From the NCBI GenBank assembly GCA_025360745.1, contig JANYBP010000018.1:1-34056 (forward strand): a DNA stretch of 34,056 nucleotides, written 5' to 3'. Origin of the DNA: a bacterium. Lineage in GTDB: Bacteria; Verrucomicrobiota; Kiritimatiellia; CAIKKV01; CAIYGI01. How positions within the stretch are numbered: position 1 is the stretch's first letter; every line of letters begins with the position of its first letter. Both the position numbers and the translations under genes were made by a program. Positions 7,752-17,204 of the stretch are shown piece after piece. The notes beneath the pieces are model-generated. The model did not search any database. It had not been told where the DNA came from and was given only the letters and a program-made list of their open reading frames with translations.

Positions 7752-7942
7752 CCGGCAGATGACGGTTGTATGCCTGGGACAGAGTTTGGTAACATGGCGG
7801 CTGTTTTGATTTCAGTCGCAAGGCCTATTTGATTACAGGCTGTTAGCCGGCCGGTATGCAGTGACAGACTCGGGCCCGAACGCTGAAGGTTGCGATCCGT
7901 TCTTTTGCGATGTTTCTTCAATCTCCTCGGGAGGAATAGTGC
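7752..7942. other. Intergenic leader before the pilus ATPase operon
   Basis: This 191-base gap separates gatB from the first PilB-like gene and must hold the gat terminator and the pil promoter. Two TTGATT boxes lie at about 7807 and 7828, but neither has a good -10 partner. The middle holds pairable segments (GGCTG with CAGTC, GCCT with AGGC) around CGCAAGGCC and GTTAGCCGG. These recall parts of the c-di-GMP-I riboswitch, but the AAACC element of that class is missing. A strong ribosome site, GGGAGGA, lies at 7929-7935 ahead of the GTG start. No gene is seen. Confidence 0.35.
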
Positions 7943-9649
7943 GTGACGGGTAACGACGAATACGTATTGGAAGTCCTGCAGGAGGAAGGCCTGGTCACCG
8001 CTACGCAGGCCGAGGATGCCCGCAAGCTCGTGACGACCGACGGTGTCTCGCGGGTCGACGCCATGATCGCCGCCAAAATCCTGGAAGAGCACGACGTGCT
8101 GCAGGTGCTCGCCGCCCGTTTCGGGATGGAGATGATCAGCCTGACGAACCATCCCCCGTCCCCGGAAATGCTGTCGGCGCTGCCGTCCGACGTGGCGCGC
8201 AAGTACAAGGCGATTCCCGTTTCCAGGCGCGACAACACCTTGACGGTCGCGATCGGCGATCCGCTCGATGTGGATACCCTGGACAGTTTGCGCTACGTGC
8301 TGAAGTGTCCGGTCGAGGGCGTGGTTGCGCCGCCGACGGAAATCAAGGCGGCGCTGGACCGCTACTACGGCGCCGAAACATCCATGGAAACGATGATCGA
8401 CCAGTGGGCCGAGGGCACGGTGGACATGGTGTCCTCGGGTTCGCCGGACATCGTCCAGCAGACCGAAGTGACCGAGTCGGATGTCCCGATCATCAAACTG
8501 GTGAGCCTGATCATTTTCGAGGCCTACCGCAACCGGGCCTCGGACATTCATCTTGAACCGATGGAAAAGCGCTTCCGGGTGCGTTACCGCATAGACGGTG
8601 TGCTGCACGAAGTGGACAGCCCGCCGAAACGTCTGCAGTCGGCGATCATCTCGCGCGTCAAGATCATGGCCAACATGGCGATCTCGGAGAAGCGCGTGCC
8701 GCAGGACGGCCGCATCCAGGTCAACATCAAGGGACGCGAGCTCGATCTGCGCGTTTCGTCGGTGCCGTCGAGCCACGGCGAGAGCATCGTGATGCGTATT
8801 CTGGACAAGCAGAACCTGGCGCTGGGGCTGCCCAAACTGGGTTTCCTGGCCGACGACCAGGAAACCTTCACCCGCCTGATCGGGCTGCCCGACGGCATCC
8901 TGCTGGTGACGGGACCGACCGGCTCCGGCAAGACGACGACGCTTTACGCCTGTCTTAATTTCGTGAACCGGCCCGACCGCAAGATCATCACCGTCGAGGA
9001 TCCGGTCGAATACCAGATGCCCGGCATCAACCAGGTGCATGTGCGCGAGAGCATCGGGCTGACCTTCGCGGTGGCCCTGCGCTCGATCCTGCGTCAGGCG
9101 CCGAACATCGTGATGATCGGTGAAATCCGCGACAACGAAACGGCGCGCATCGCGACGGAGGCGGCGCTGACCGGTCACCTGGTTTTCAGCACGCTGCACA
9201 CCAACGACGCTCCGAGCGCCATCGCGCGCTTGATCGACATCGGCGTCAAACCGTTCCTGGTGGCGTCGTCGCTGCGCGCCGTGGTGGCCCAGCGGCTGGT
9301 GCGCAACATGTGCCCCTATTGCAAGGAAGAGTACAAACCGATCGCGTCCGAACTGCGCCTGCTGGGGGCGGCGGCCGAACAGTTCGCCGAGGTGCAACTC
9401 TACCGCGGACACGGCTGCAACAAGTGCGCGCTGACCGGTTACGGCGGACGCAGCGGCATCTTCGAGATTTTCCTGATCACCGACGAAATTCAGCGCATGA
9501 TTTTCGAAAAGCGCCCGGCCACCGATCTGCGCGCGCGCGCGCGCGAACTCGGCATGCGCACGCTGCGCGAGGACGGCTTGCGCAAGGTTGTCGCGGGGAT
9601 GACGACGTTGGACGAGGTCATGCGTGTCACGATGGGGGATTTCGACTAA
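7943..9649 (+). CDS. pilB: Type IV pilus / type II secretion extension ATPase, PilB (GspE) family, first copy
   Basis: PilB/GspE hexamers power assembly of pili or pseudopili from the cytoplasmic side. Residues 1-150 form the MshEN-type N-domain, followed by the N2 part with [22 protein letters not shown] and the ATPase domain. Walker A is [10 protein letters not shown] with K330. The Asp box is [11 protein letters not shown], Walker B is [10 protein letters not shown], and the His box is [14 protein letters not shown] zinc-binding tetracysteine motif (CPYC at 457-460, CNKC at 492-495) marks it as an assembly ATPase rather than PilT. The GTG start at 7943 follows GGGAGGA by 7 bases. The stop overlaps the pilT ATG by one base. 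No pilC, pilD or secretin gene is nearby. Confidence 0.93.
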   Translation: MTGNDEYVLEVLQEEGLVTATQAEDARKLVTTDGVSRVDAMIAAKILEEHDVLQVLAARFGMEMISLTNHPPSPEMLSALPSDVARKYKAIPVSRRDNTLTVAIGDPLDVDTLDSLRYVLKCPVEGVVAPPTEIKAALDRYYGAETSMETMIDQWAEGTVDMVSSGSPDIVQQTEVTESDVPIIKLVSLIIFEAYRNRASDIHLEPMEKRFRVRYRIDGVLHEVDSPPKRLQSAIISRVKIMANMAISEKRVPQDGRIQVNIKGRELDLRVSSVPSSHGESIVMRILDKQNLALGLPKLGFLADDQETFTRLIGLPDGILLVTGPTGSGKTTTLYACLNFVNRPDRKIITVEDPVEYQMPGINQVHVRESIGLTFAVALRSILRQAPNIVMIGEIRDNETARIATEAALTGHLVFSTLHTNDAPSAIARLIDIGVKPFLVASSLRAVVAQRLVRNMCPYCKEEYKPIASELRLLGAAAEQFAEVQLYRGHGCNKCALTGYGGRSGIFEIFLITDEIQRMIFEKRPATDLRARARELGMRTLREDGLRKVVAGMTTLDEVMRVTMGDFD

Positions 9650-10731
9650 TGGCTAACGTGGAAATGAGCGAACTGCTGCAACTCGTGGTGGACGAGGGCG
9701 CCTCGGATTTGCATCTGGCCGTGGGCGCCCCCCCGATTTTGCGCATCAATGGCGGGCTGCAGCCGCTGGACTTGCCGTCCCTGACGCCGGATGACACCGA
9801 GCGGCTGATGAAGAGCGTCACCTCGGACGATCATCAGCAGCGGGTCCGGCAGAACGGCGGCACGGACTTTGGCTTCAGTTTCAACACCCAGGCGCGCTTT
9901 CGCGTGAGCGTTTTGAAGACCAAGGGACATGTCGGCATGGTCCTGCGCCAGATTCCCTCGAAACTGCTGTCGCTGGAATCGATCGGCCTGCCCCTGCAGA
10001 TCAAGGAATTGCTCTTCCGCCCGCGCGGCCTGATCCTGGTCACAGGTCCGACCGGTTCCGGCAAAACGACCACGCTGGCCAGCATGTTGAATGTGATCAA
10101 CAACGAGCGCGACTGCCACATCATCACCGTCGAGGATCCGATCGAGTATTATCATCAACACCACAAATCGATCGTGACCCAGCGCGAAATCGGGGTGGAC
10201 GTTCCGAGCTTCGAGGAGGCCATCAAGCGCGGGCTGCGCCAGGACCCGGACGTGATGCTGGTGGGTGAAATGCGCGACCTGGAAACCATGAGCGCCGCGA
10301 TCACGGCGGCCGAAACCGGACACCTGGTGTTCGCCACACTGCATACGACCGGCGCCGCGCGCACCGTGGACCGCATCGTGGACGCCTTTCCCACCGACCG
10401 TCAGGCCATGATCCGCACACAGCTCGCCTCAAGCATTGTGGCGGTGATCTCGCAGCTCCTGCTCGTGCGGGCCGACGGACCGGGGCGCGTGGCGGCCTTC
10501 GAGATCATGATTTCCACGCCGGCCATCCAGTCGCTGGTCCGCGACAACAAGACCTTCCGCATCACCTCGGAAATTCAGACCGGCGCCAAATACGGGATGA
10601 TCACGCTGGACGCCTACCTGATGGACCTTTACCAGGCGGGGAAGATTCGCTACGAGGACCTGATCACGAAGGCGCAGGATTCGGAGTCCATCGTCCAGAA
10701 ACTGGAAGAGACGCAGCGAAAGCGCAGGTAG
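9649..10731 (+). CDS. pilT: Type IV pilus retraction ATPase PilT
   Basis: PilT disassembles pilin subunits and drives retraction and twitching. The 360-residue protein starts [37 protein letters not shown], the PAS-like N-domain of PilT. The ATPase core follows: Walker [11 protein letters not shown] with K139, Asp box [10 protein letters not shown], Walker [18 protein letters not shown], and the His box [19 protein letters not shown]. It lacks the tetracysteine zinc motif of the two neighbouring ATPases. The usual AIRNLIRE motif is replaced by a related [16 protein letters not shown]-type segment (here written [11 protein letters not shown]). The ATG at 9649 sits on the upstream stop (TAATG), so it is translated by reinitiation. 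A PilU-like paralogue is possible but the sequence fits PilT best. Confidence 0.93.
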   Translation: MANVEMSELLQLVVDEGASDLHLAVGAPPILRINGGLQPLDLPSLTPDDTERLMKSVTSDDHQQRVRQNGGTDFGFSFNTQARFRVSVLKTKGHVGMVLRQIPSKLLSLESIGLPLQIKELLFRPRGLILVTGPTGSGKTTTLASMLNVINNERDCHIITVEDPIEYYHQHHKSIVTQREIGVDVPSFEEAIKRGLRQDPDVMLVGEMRDLETMSAAITAAETGHLVFATLHTTGAARTVDRIVDAFPTDRQAMIRTQLASSIVAVISQLLLVRADGPGRVAAFEIMISTPAIQSLVRDNKTFRITSEIQTGAKYGMITLDAYLMDLYQAGKIRYEDLITKAQDSESIVQKLEETQRKRR

Positions 10732-10738
10732 TTGCAAC

Positions 10739-12451
10739 ATGGCCACAGCGACACAAAACGAACCGCTGCTTCAGATGCTGCTCGACCACGGGGTGGTCAG
10801 CGCCGAACAGGTGCAGGACGTGCGCGAGGAGCAAACGCGCAGCGGCAAGCCCTTTCGCGACGTGATTCTAAACATGGAGATTCTGACGGAGGCCGAACTG
10901 CTCCAACTGGTGGCCGAGGGGCTCGGCACGCGGGTGATCAATCTGCCGGCGACCGACATTCCCCCCGACGTGATCCACATTATTCCGGCCAGCGTGGCGC
11001 GCATGTACAACGTGGTGCCGGTGGAAAAGGGCAACGATTCGGTCACGCTCGCCACTCACGATCTGATGAGCCCGGCCACGCTCGACGAATTGCAGTTCGT
11101 GCTTTCGCGGGACATCTCCCTGGTGATGGCGCGCGAGGACGATTTGAAAATGTGCGTCAACCAGTTCTACGGGGACGAAAGCGCTCCCGTGACCGAAATG
11201 CTTTCCGCGCTGGAGTCGGAATTCGAGGCCACGGAACACGTGGTGGAGGTCGGCAAGGAAGGCGCGAACGAGAAGTTCGTCGAGGAGGCCGCCAGTTCGG
11301 CGCCGGTGATCAGGTTCGTCAACCTCGTGCTCTACCAGGCCGTGACCGACCGCGCCTCGGACATTCATTTCGAGCCGTTCGAGACCGAGTTCAAAATCCG
11401 CTACCGCGTGGACGGCGCGCTCTATGAAATGGCGCCGCCGCCGAAACGGCTGGCGCTGCCGGTCATTTCGCGCATCAAGGTCATGTCGGGATTGAACATA
11501 GCCGAACGCCGCCTGCCGCAAGACGGGCGTCTTCAAATGAACGTGGCCGGACGCCAGATCGATTTCCGTGTTTCGTCGCTGCCCACCCAGTTCGGCGAAA
11601 GCGTGGTGTTGCGCGTTCTGGACCGGGGCATCGTCTCGCTGGAACTGGAAAATCTCGGCATGCCCGACGACCTGTACCAGAGCATCGTGCAGGACATCGA
11701 GAAACCGAACGGCATTTTTCTGGTGACGGGGCCCACGGGTTCCGGCAAGACGACCACCCTCTATTCGGCCCTGCGGCGCATCAATCGCATCGAAAACAAA
11801 CTGCTGACGGCCGAGGATCCGGTCGAGTACGAGATCGACGGCATCGTTCAGGTGCCGGTCAGCGATAACGTCGGCAACAGTTTCGAACGCGTGCTGCGCG
11901 CCTTCCTGCGCCAGGATCCCGATATCATGATGATCGGCGAAATCCGCGACCTGGTCACGGCCCATATCGCCATTCATGCCTCGCTGACCGGTCACCTGGT
12001 TTTCAGCACGCTGCATACCAACGACGCCGCCGGCGCGGTCACGCGCTTGATCGACATGGACGTGGAACCGTACCTTATTTCGTCCACGCTCGAAGCCGTG
12101 CTTGGACAGCGGCTTGTGCGCCGCATCTGCGATCAATGCAAGACCGCCTTCCGGCCGGAACAGAAGCAACTGGACCAGCTGGGCCTGACCGATGCCGATG
12201 TCGGCGACCGCAATTTCTGCTACGGCGCCGGCTGCACTCACTGCAACGGTTCGGGTTACCGGGGCCGCAAGGGCATCTACGAGTATCTGAGCATCTCGGA
12301 CCCGATCCGGGATCTGATCAACCAGCGGCAGCCGACGCTGATTATCCGCCAGCGCGCCATCGAATTGGGCATGCGCACGCTGCGTCAGGATGGAATACGC
12401 AACATCCTCGACGGCTACACGACCGTGGATGAAGTGATCCGTTACACCTGA
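10739..12451 (+). CDS. Type IV pilus / type II secretion ATPase, PilB (GspE) family, second copy
   Basis: A second full assembly ATPase of 570 residues, starting 7 bases after pilT. It has the same domain order as the first: MshEN N-domain, an acidic linker near 155-185 (EATEHVVEVGKEGANEKFV), SDIHFEPFETEFKIRYRVDGAL, Walker [11 protein letters not shown] with K337, [48 protein letters not shown]. It also has the zinc motif CDQC (464-467) and CTHC (499-502). It is clearly diverged from the first copy, so this is an old duplication or a separate GspE for a second machine. One PilB may serve type IV pili and the other a type II secretion system, given the prepilin-like gene at 30608. Which is which cannot be decided here. 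Confidence 0.92.
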   Translation: MATATQNEPLLQMLLDHGVVSAEQVQDVREEQTRSGKPFRDVILNMEILTEAELLQLVAEGLGTRVINLPATDIPPDVIHIIPASVARMYNVVPVEKGNDSVTLATHDLMSPATLDELQFVLSRDISLVMAREDDLKMCVNQFYGDESAPVTEMLSALESEFEATEHVVEVGKEGANEKFVEEAASSAPVIRFVNLVLYQAVTDRASDIHFEPFETEFKIRYRVDGALYEMAPPPKRLALPVISRIKVMSGLNIAERRLPQDGRLQMNVAGRQIDFRVSSLPTQFGESVVLRVLDRGIVSLELENLGMPDDLYQSIVQDIEKPNGIFLVTGPTGSGKTTTLYSALRRINRIENKLLTAEDPVEYEIDGIVQVPVSDNVGNSFERVLRAFLRQDPDIMMIGEIRDLVTAHIAIHASLTGHLVFSTLHTNDAAGAVTRLIDMDVEPYLISSTLEAVLGQRLVRRICDQCKTAFRPEQKQLDQLGLTDADVGDRNFCYGAGCTHCNGSGYRGRKGIYEYLSISDPIRDLINQRQPTLIIRQRAIELGMRTLRQDGIRNILDGYTTVDEVIRYT

Positions 12452-12472
12452 ATTAATCTGCAAACAATTCTA

Positions 12473-12499
12473 TTGACTCTGCGCGGGAAATCCTATAAT
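12473..12499 (+). promoter_or_regulatory. Sigma-70-type promoter for coaE-rho
   Basis: TTGACT at 12473-12478 and a perfect TATAAT at 12494-12499, separated by 15 bases (or 16 using ATTGAC), stand just after the pilus operon. Transcription would start near 12506 and run through about 250 untranslated bases into coaE and rho. Confidence 0.6.
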
Positions 12500-12752
12500 T
12501 TCGCAGCACGTTTGTTTGACGCTTTGGAAAGTCCGGCTTTTTTATCCCACGCAGATCGTTTTCATGCGGCTCTTTAACGGCATTTTCCGGGACGTGGCAG
12601 GCGTTGATATTCGTTGAAATTCCCCTGATTCCAGGCATTGCAAGTAATTCTCAAGGTTGTTCTGGCTGTCAGACTGCAGGTCGGATGAGAACCGCAACCG
12701 TTGTTTTCGCCGTTCCTCCTTCAATCTAATCAAGCTGACTGGAGCGTTCCCT
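12500..12752 (+). other. Long untranslated leader upstream of coaE-rho
   Basis: No convincing gene lies between 12452 and 12752. After the promoter there is a TTTTTTA run at 12537-12543, then a segment that can fold: GGTTG at about 12655 pairs with CAACC at about 12697, with TTCT/AGAA continuing the stem and a CTG/CAG hairpin inside. A leader of this size before an operon containing rho is notable, because rho is often autoregulated by termination in its own leader in bacteria such as E. coli. That link is inference. Short minus-strand frames exist here but have no ribosome site and no recognisable product. Confidence 0.35.
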
Positions 12753-13355
12753 GTGCTACGTGTGGCTTTGACGGGCGGCTTGGCCTGCGGCAAAAGCGTT
12801 TGCGGGCGGTTATTTGCCGGACACGGCGCCGCCGTGATCGATGCCGACGAACTGGCGCATGATCTGTTGGCGCCGGGGCAGGCGGTGCGCGAGGCGGTGC
12901 TAGAGGCCTTTGGGCCCGGCATCCTGGCGGGCGACGGCGCCATCGACCGCCGCGTTCTGGGGAAACTGGTTTTTGCCGATCCCGCGGCGCGGCAGCGATT
13001 GAACGAACTGACGCATCCCGCCGTGCTGGAGGAACTGAAAAGCTGGGCGGACGGTTGCGAGTCCCGGGGCCGACAGGTGGCCATGGCCCAGATTCCACTG
13101 CTGTATGAGGCGGCACAGGCGCCGTTCTGGCGGCGGGTGGTATGCGTGGCCGCGCCGGAGGCGGCGGTGATCGAACGCTTGCGTGAGCGTGGTCTGGACG
13201 AAACCGAAGCGCGTCGTCGCCTGGCGGCCCAGTGGCCGGTGCAGGACAAGATGGAACGCGCCGATTATGCGATTTACAACGCGGGCACGATGGACCTGCT
13301 GAAGGAGCAGGTGGAGCGCGTCTGGCGTTGTCTGAGGAGTGAAGAAAATGAATGA
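12753..13355 (+). CDS. coaE: Dephospho-CoA kinase
   Basis: CoaE phosphorylates the 3'-hydroxyl of dephospho-CoA, the last step of coenzyme A synthesis. The 200-residue product starts [15 protein letters not shown], a P-loop with K14 in which the common GSGKS is ACGKS. The family's [12 protein letters not shown] follows, then [23 protein letters not shown], the QIPLLYEA segment (usually DIPLLFE), and [22 protein letters not shown] with a late [18 protein letters not shown]. The GTG at 12753 is chosen because GGAG at 12741-12744 lies 8 bases upstream and the P-loop falls at the usual depth. Its end overlaps rho by 8 bases. Confidence 0.93.
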   Translation: MLRVALTGGLACGKSVCGRLFAGHGAAVIDADELAHDLLAPGQAVREAVLEAFGPGILAGDGAIDRRVLGKLVFADPAARQRLNELTHPAVLEELKSWADGCESRGRQVAMAQIPLLYEAAQAPFWRRVVCVAAPEAAVIERLRERGLDETEARRRLAAQWPVQDKMERADYAIYNAGTMDLLKEQVERVWRCLRSEENE

Positions 13356-15108
13356 AGAACGACCCGATATGGGACGCGAGGGATATGGAAACCGGATGCC
13401 GCGACGTCGCGGACGTCCTGTGCGGCGTCCGCCCCGTCCGTTTCAGCCCCGCGTGATCCGCATGACGCCGGAAGAACTGGCCGCGCAGTCGGCCGGACAG
13501 TTTGCCGCCCAGCAGCAAGCCGGCGAGGGGATGTCGCGCGGGCCTGAACAAAACGGCGCCATGGATCCGCAGGCTCCCGGTTATCGCGCTCCCGATCGCC
13601 CCCCCATGTTCCCCCCCGATGGCGGGTCCGCCTATCCCAACACCGCGGCGCCGGCCCCCACGGCGCCGGCTGCCGTTTCGGAAGAGGGCGCGGCCCAGCC
13701 GTCCGGCGCGGGCGGGACAGCCGCACCGGCCGCGGCGCCGCCGCCCGGCGGTTATTCGCCGACCAACGGCTATGGACCCAATGGCGGTCAGCCCGGCGAT
13801 GGCGGCCAGCCCAATAACGGCGGCTATCCCCCGCGCCGCATGCAGGGAACGCCGCGCGCGCTCGATTTGACCGAGTTGGAAGCGCTCTCGGTCCCCGAAC
13901 TGCACAAGATCGCCGAAAGCTACGGCCTGATCGAACTGGGCGCCTTGCGCAAGCACGAGTTCATCTTCGAAATTCTCAAGGCCAACGCGCGTATCGGCGG
14001 CTCGATCCACGGTCAGGGCGTGCTGGAAATCCTGCCTGACGGCTTTGGCTTTCTGCGCTCTCCCAACAACAACTACCTGCCGTGTCCCGAGGACATCTAT
14101 ATTTCACCCTCCCAGGTCCGGCGTTTTGCGATCCGCACGGGCGACCGGGTCGAGGGCGAGATTCGCTCCCCGCGCGAGAAGGAACGCTTCTTCGCGCTGC
14201 TCAAGGTCTCGCGGATCAACGAAACCGATCCGGAAAAAAACCGCAACCGCGTGCCGTTCGAAAACCTGACGCCGCTCTTTCCCGACCGGCGCTTCATTCT
14301 CGAAACCACGCCGGACGAGCGCTCCATGCGCGTCATGGACCTCTTCACGCCGATCGGCATGGGGCAGCGCGGGCTGATCGTGGCCCCGCCGCGCACCGGC
14401 AAGACGGTGCTGCTCCAGAAGATCGCCAACAGCATCACGGCCAACCATCCCGAGGCCTACCTGATCGTGCTGCTGATCGACGAGCGGCCCGAGGAGGTCA
14501 CCGACATGGAGCGCAATACCAAGGCGCATGTCCTGAGTTCGACCTTCGACGAGCCGCCCGAGCGGCACGTCCAGGTGGCCGAAATGGTCATCGAAATGGC
14601 CAAGCGCATGGTCGAATGCGGCAAGGATGTCGTGATTCTGCTCGACAGCATCACCCGCCTGGCGCGCGCCTACAACACTCTGCAGCCGCACAGCGGCAAG
14701 ATTCTCTCCGGCGGCGTGGACTCCAACGCGCTGCACAAGCCGAAGCGTTTCTTCGGCGCGGCCCGCAACATCGAAAACGGCGGCAGCCTTTCGATCGTGG
14801 CCACGGCGCTGGTGGACACCGGCAGCCGCATGGACGAGGTCATCTTCGAGGAGTTCAAGGGCACGGGCAACATGGAACTTGTGCTCGACCGGACGCTGGT
14901 CGACAAGCGCATCTTCCCGACGATCAACATCGAGAAGTCCGGCACCCGCAAGGAGGAATTGCTGATCCATCCCGACGAACTCAGCCGCATCTGGGTCCTG
15001 CGCAAGGCCATCAGCGGCGTGCCCGCCGTCGAATCCATGGAGTTGATCCTCAACCGCATGAAGAAGACCAAGAGCAACGCCGAATTCCTGATGGCCATGA
15101 AGGAGTAA
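13348..15108 (+). CDS. rho: Transcription termination factor Rho with long disordered N-terminal extension
   Basis: Rho is a hexameric RNA helicase that ends transcription. The protein has 586 residues, about 165 more than E. coli Rho. Residues 1-170 are a low-complexity region: an Arg-rich start ([15 protein letters not shown]), then Pro/Ala/Gly-rich sequence, then an Asn/Gly/Gln/Tyr-rich piece near 135-165. From about 172 the standard domains begin: the Rho N-helices ([19 protein letters not shown]), the RNA-binding cold-shock domain ([20 protein letters not shown]), and the ATPase with PPRTGKT (K352), [12 protein letters not shown], and [11 protein letters not shown]. The ATG at 13348 is preceded by GAGGAG at 13334-13339. 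Long N-terminal inserts of this type are known in several phyla and affect RNA binding or self-assembly. Confidence 0.97.
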   Translation: MNEERPDMGREGYGNRMPRRRGRPVRRPPRPFQPRVIRMTPEELAAQSAGQFAAQQQAGEGMSRGPEQNGAMDPQAPGYRAPDRPPMFPPDGGSAYPNTAAPAPTAPAAVSEEGAAQPSGAGGTAAPAAAPPPGGYSPTNGYGPNGGQPGDGGQPNNGGYPPRRMQGTPRALDLTELEALSVPELHKIAESYGLIELGALRKHEFIFEILKANARIGGSIHGQGVLEILPDGFGFLRSPNNNYLPCPEDIYISPSQVRRFAIRTGDRVEGEIRSPREKERFFALLKVSRINETDPEKNRNRVPFENLTPLFPDRRFILETTPDERSMRVMDLFTPIGMGQRGLIVAPPRTGKTVLLQKIANSITANHPEAYLIVLLIDERPEEVTDMERNTKAHVLSSTFDEPPERHVQVAEMVIEMAKRMVECGKDVVILLDSITRLARAYNTLQPHSGKILSGGVDSNALHKPKRFFGAARNIENGGSLSIVATALVDTGSRMDEVIFEEFKGTGNMELVLDRTLVDKRIFPTINIEKSGTRKEELLIHPDELSRIWVLRKAISGVPAVESMELILNRMKKTKSNAEFLMAMKE

Positions 15109-15137
15109 GACGGGTGGAGGGCGGGTTTTTTACGGGA

Positions 15138-15166
15138 TGGACAGTGAACACGGCGTGGGATAAACT
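15138..15166 (+). promoter_or_regulatory. Candidate promoter for tig-clpP-clpX
   Basis: TGGACA at 15138-15143 and TAAACT at 15161-15166 are separated by exactly 17 bases. The -35 matches five of six consensus bases and the -10 four of six. The position, 70-100 bases before the tig start, suits the protein-folding operon. Confidence 0.4.
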
Positions 15167-15176
15167 CGCCGTTTTT
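15150..15176 (+). terminator. Weak hairpin with T-run after rho
   Basis: ACGGCG at 15150-15155 pairs with CGCCGT at 15167-15172, with an 11-base loop, followed by TTTTT at 15172-15176. It could end rho transcription, but it overlaps the candidate promoter for tig, so the two readings compete. Confidence 0.35.
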
Positions 15177-15238
15177 CGTGCAGTCCGGCGCGATTTTTCA
15201 AGGGAGCTTCGCGCCGGCGCGAACAAAGGAGCGTACTG

Positions 15239-16579
15239 GTGACTGTCAATGTGAAGATCGAAGCTGTGGGCCCGTGCCGCAAGACCCTGCATCTGGAAGT
15301 GGCCGCGGATGACGTGCGCAAGGAGTACGATGAAGTGCTCGGGATGTTCGCCACACAGGCGCGAATCAAGGGCTTCCGGCCCGGCAAGGCGCCGATTGCG
15401 ATGGTCGAACGCCAGCACCGCGTTTCCATTTTGAAGGAAGTCCGCGATCGCATGCTGCCGGAAGCATATCAACAAGCCATCAAGCAGGAGGCGCTGAAGC
15501 CGGTCTCCGTCGTGAACGTGGGCCTGGTGGATGTCGATCCCGTTAAGCCGATGACGGTCGCCGTGACGGTGGATGTCGAACCCGAGTTCACCTTGCCCGA
15601 TTACCGCACGCTGCCGCTGACGCGGCAGACGGCGGCGGTGACGGATGAAGAGGTGGCCAAGGCCCTGGATAATCTGCGGCTGCGTCAGGCCAAATTCGAG
15701 GAACGCCCCGACCGCGTGGCCGCCGAAGGCGACATTGTGCAGGTGGACTACACCGGGACCATGGACGGCCAGCCCGTCGAAAGCCTCCTGCCCGGTCATG
15801 CCGAACTGAACGCCGGCAAGGATTTCTGGGTCATGCTGGGCGGGCCGGATCTGCTGCCCGGCATGGGCAAAGCCCTGGTCGGCATGCGCGTGGGCGAAAC
15901 ACGGACGGTGTCCGTGGCTTTTCCCGAAGGCTACGCCGTCAAGGAAGCCGTGGGACGCAAGGCCGAGTACAGCGTGGTCGCGCATGCCGTGCGCGAGCGC
16001 ATTCTGCCGCCCATGGATCAAGCCTTTTGCGAGGCCATGGGCGTGGAAAACGAGACCGCTCTGCTGCGCGTGCTGCGTGAAAATCTGCAGACCGCCGCTG
16101 AACAAAACGAAATCGGGCGCCTGAAAGACGAAGCCATCCGCTGGCTGCTGGCCAACACCGCTATCGAAACTCTGCCCAAGTCTGTGGTGGATGAGCAGGC
16201 GCGCCACATCATCACGGACACCGTGACGCAACACATGCGGCAGGGCAACTCGCGGGAGGAGATCGAGCAGCATCGCGACGATCTTTTTGCCGGCGCGGCT
16301 CAGACTTCGGCCGACCGCGTCAAGGTGCGCTATATTCTGGAACATATCGCGGACGCCGAGAAGGTGACGGTCAGCGAGGCCGACCTGGCGCAACATATCA
16401 ACGCCATGGCGGCCCGTTACCGCATCAGCCGCGAACAGGTTCGCGAGGAACTCGAAAAGCGCCAGGCGCTCGACGATATTCGCGGTCAGGTCCGGATCGA
16501 GAAGACGCTCGACTTGCTGATCGCCCGGCATGACGCCGCGGCCCACGGCAAAGCCGGCGCGGAAGGAGCCAAATCATGA
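15239..16579 (+). CDS. tig: Trigger factor, ribosome-associated chaperone
   Basis: Trigger factor binds nascent chains at the ribosome exit tunnel. The 446-residue protein has the three expected parts: the ribosome-binding N-domain with the signature GFRPGKAP near residue 45, an FKBP-type peptidyl-prolyl isomerase domain around 155-245 ([20 protein letters not shown], then [17 protein letters not shown]), and the helical C-terminal arms. The GTG start at 15239 follows AAAGGAG at 15226-15232. The gene opens with [20 protein letters not shown], typical of the family. It shares ATGA with clpP, giving the widespread tig-clpP-clpX order, where chaperone and protease are made together. Confidence 0.95.
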   Translation: MTVNVKIEAVGPCRKTLHLEVAADDVRKEYDEVLGMFATQARIKGFRPGKAPIAMVERQHRVSILKEVRDRMLPEAYQQAIKQEALKPVSVVNVGLVDVDPVKPMTVAVTVDVEPEFTLPDYRTLPLTRQTAAVTDEEVAKALDNLRLRQAKFEERPDRVAAEGDIVQVDYTGTMDGQPVESLLPGHAELNAGKDFWVMLGGPDLLPGMGKALVGMRVGETRTVSVAFPEGYAVKEAVGRKAEYSVVAHAVRERILPPMDQAFCEAMGVENETALLRVLRENLQTAAEQNEIGRLKDEAIRWLLANTAIETLPKSVVDEQARHIITDTVTQHMRQGNSREEIEQHRDDLFAGAAQTSADRVKVRYILEHIADAEKVTVSEADLAQHINAMAARYRISREQVREELEKRQALDDIRGQVRIEKTLDLLIARHDAAAHGKAGAEGAKS

Positions 16580-17193
16580 ACGAAAAGGCCCAGATGCTGG
16601 TCCCGATGGTGGTCGAACAGACCAGCCGCGGCGAACGCGCCTACGATATTTATTCCCGGCTGTTGAAGGATCGCATCATTTTCCTCGGCATGAGCGTTGA
16701 CGATACCGTGAGCAATCTGGTGATCGCGCAGATGCTCTTTCTGCAGAGCGAGGATGCCGAGAAGGAGATCAGCCTCTATCTGAACACACCCGGCGGATCG
16801 GTGACCGCGGGCCTGGCCATTTACGATACGATGCAGTTTTTGAAGTGTCCGGTGGCCACCTACTGCGTCGGCCAGGCCGCCAGCATGGGTGCGGTGCTGC
16901 TGGCGGGCGGCTCCAAGGGCCGCCGCTTCGCCCTCCCGAACGCGCGCATCATGATCCACCAGCCCTGGGGCGGCGCCGAGGGGCATGCCATCGATATCGG
17001 CATCCAGGCCAAGGAGATTCTGCGGCTGCGCGACCGCCTGAACGAGATCCTGGCTTTCCATACAGGCAAGCCGCTCGACACCATCATGCGCGATTCCGAT
17101 CGCGACTTCTTCATGTCCGCGGAAGAGTCCAAGGCCTACGGCTTGCTGGATGAGGTGCTGATCGGACCGAAATTGCAGGCGGCCAAAGTCTAG
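16576..17193 (+). CDS. clpP: ATP-dependent Clp protease proteolytic subunit
   Basis: ClpP forms the double-heptamer chamber that degrades proteins fed by ClpX or ClpA. The 205-residue protein has the catalytic serine S103 in [11 protein letters not shown] and histidine H128 in MIHQPWGG, 25 residues apart as in E. coli ClpP, with the catalytic aspartate in the [14 protein letters not shown] segment. [20 protein letters not shown] is the expected oxyanion and handle-entry region. The start [30 protein letters not shown] is the usual N-terminus with a short propeptide. It overlaps tig by four bases and ends 11 bases before clpX, whose ribosome site spans the clpP stop. Confidence 0.97.
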   Translation: MNEKAQMLVPMVVEQTSRGERAYDIYSRLLKDRIIFLGMSVDDTVSNLVIAQMLFLQSEDAEKEISLYLNTPGGSVTAGLAIYDTMQFLKCPVATYCVGQAASMGAVLLAGGSKGRRFALPNARIMIHQPWGGAEGHAIDIGIQAKEILRLRDRLNEILAFHTGKPLDTIMRDSDRDFFMSAEESKAYGLLDEVLIGPKLQAAKV

Positions 17194-17204
17194 GAATCAT
17201 TCTC

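Noticed and set aside
7752-7942. c-di-GMP-I riboswitch before pilB
   Set aside because: Only scattered similarity; the AAACC half of the binding site is missing, so it is listed as an undefined structured leader rather than a riboswitch.
7301-9412. 703-codon open frame on the minus strand opposite gatB and pilB, with similar long antisense frames at 4777-6282, 10868-12463 and 15050-16546
   Set aside because: They mirror strong plus-strand genes in GC-rich DNA, translate to His/Arg/Gln-rich sequence with no family motifs, and span gene boundaries.
12453-12638. Small minus-strand gene in the coaE leader
   Set aside because: No ribosome site, no recognisable product, and the region is better explained as an untranslated leader of the plus-strand operon.
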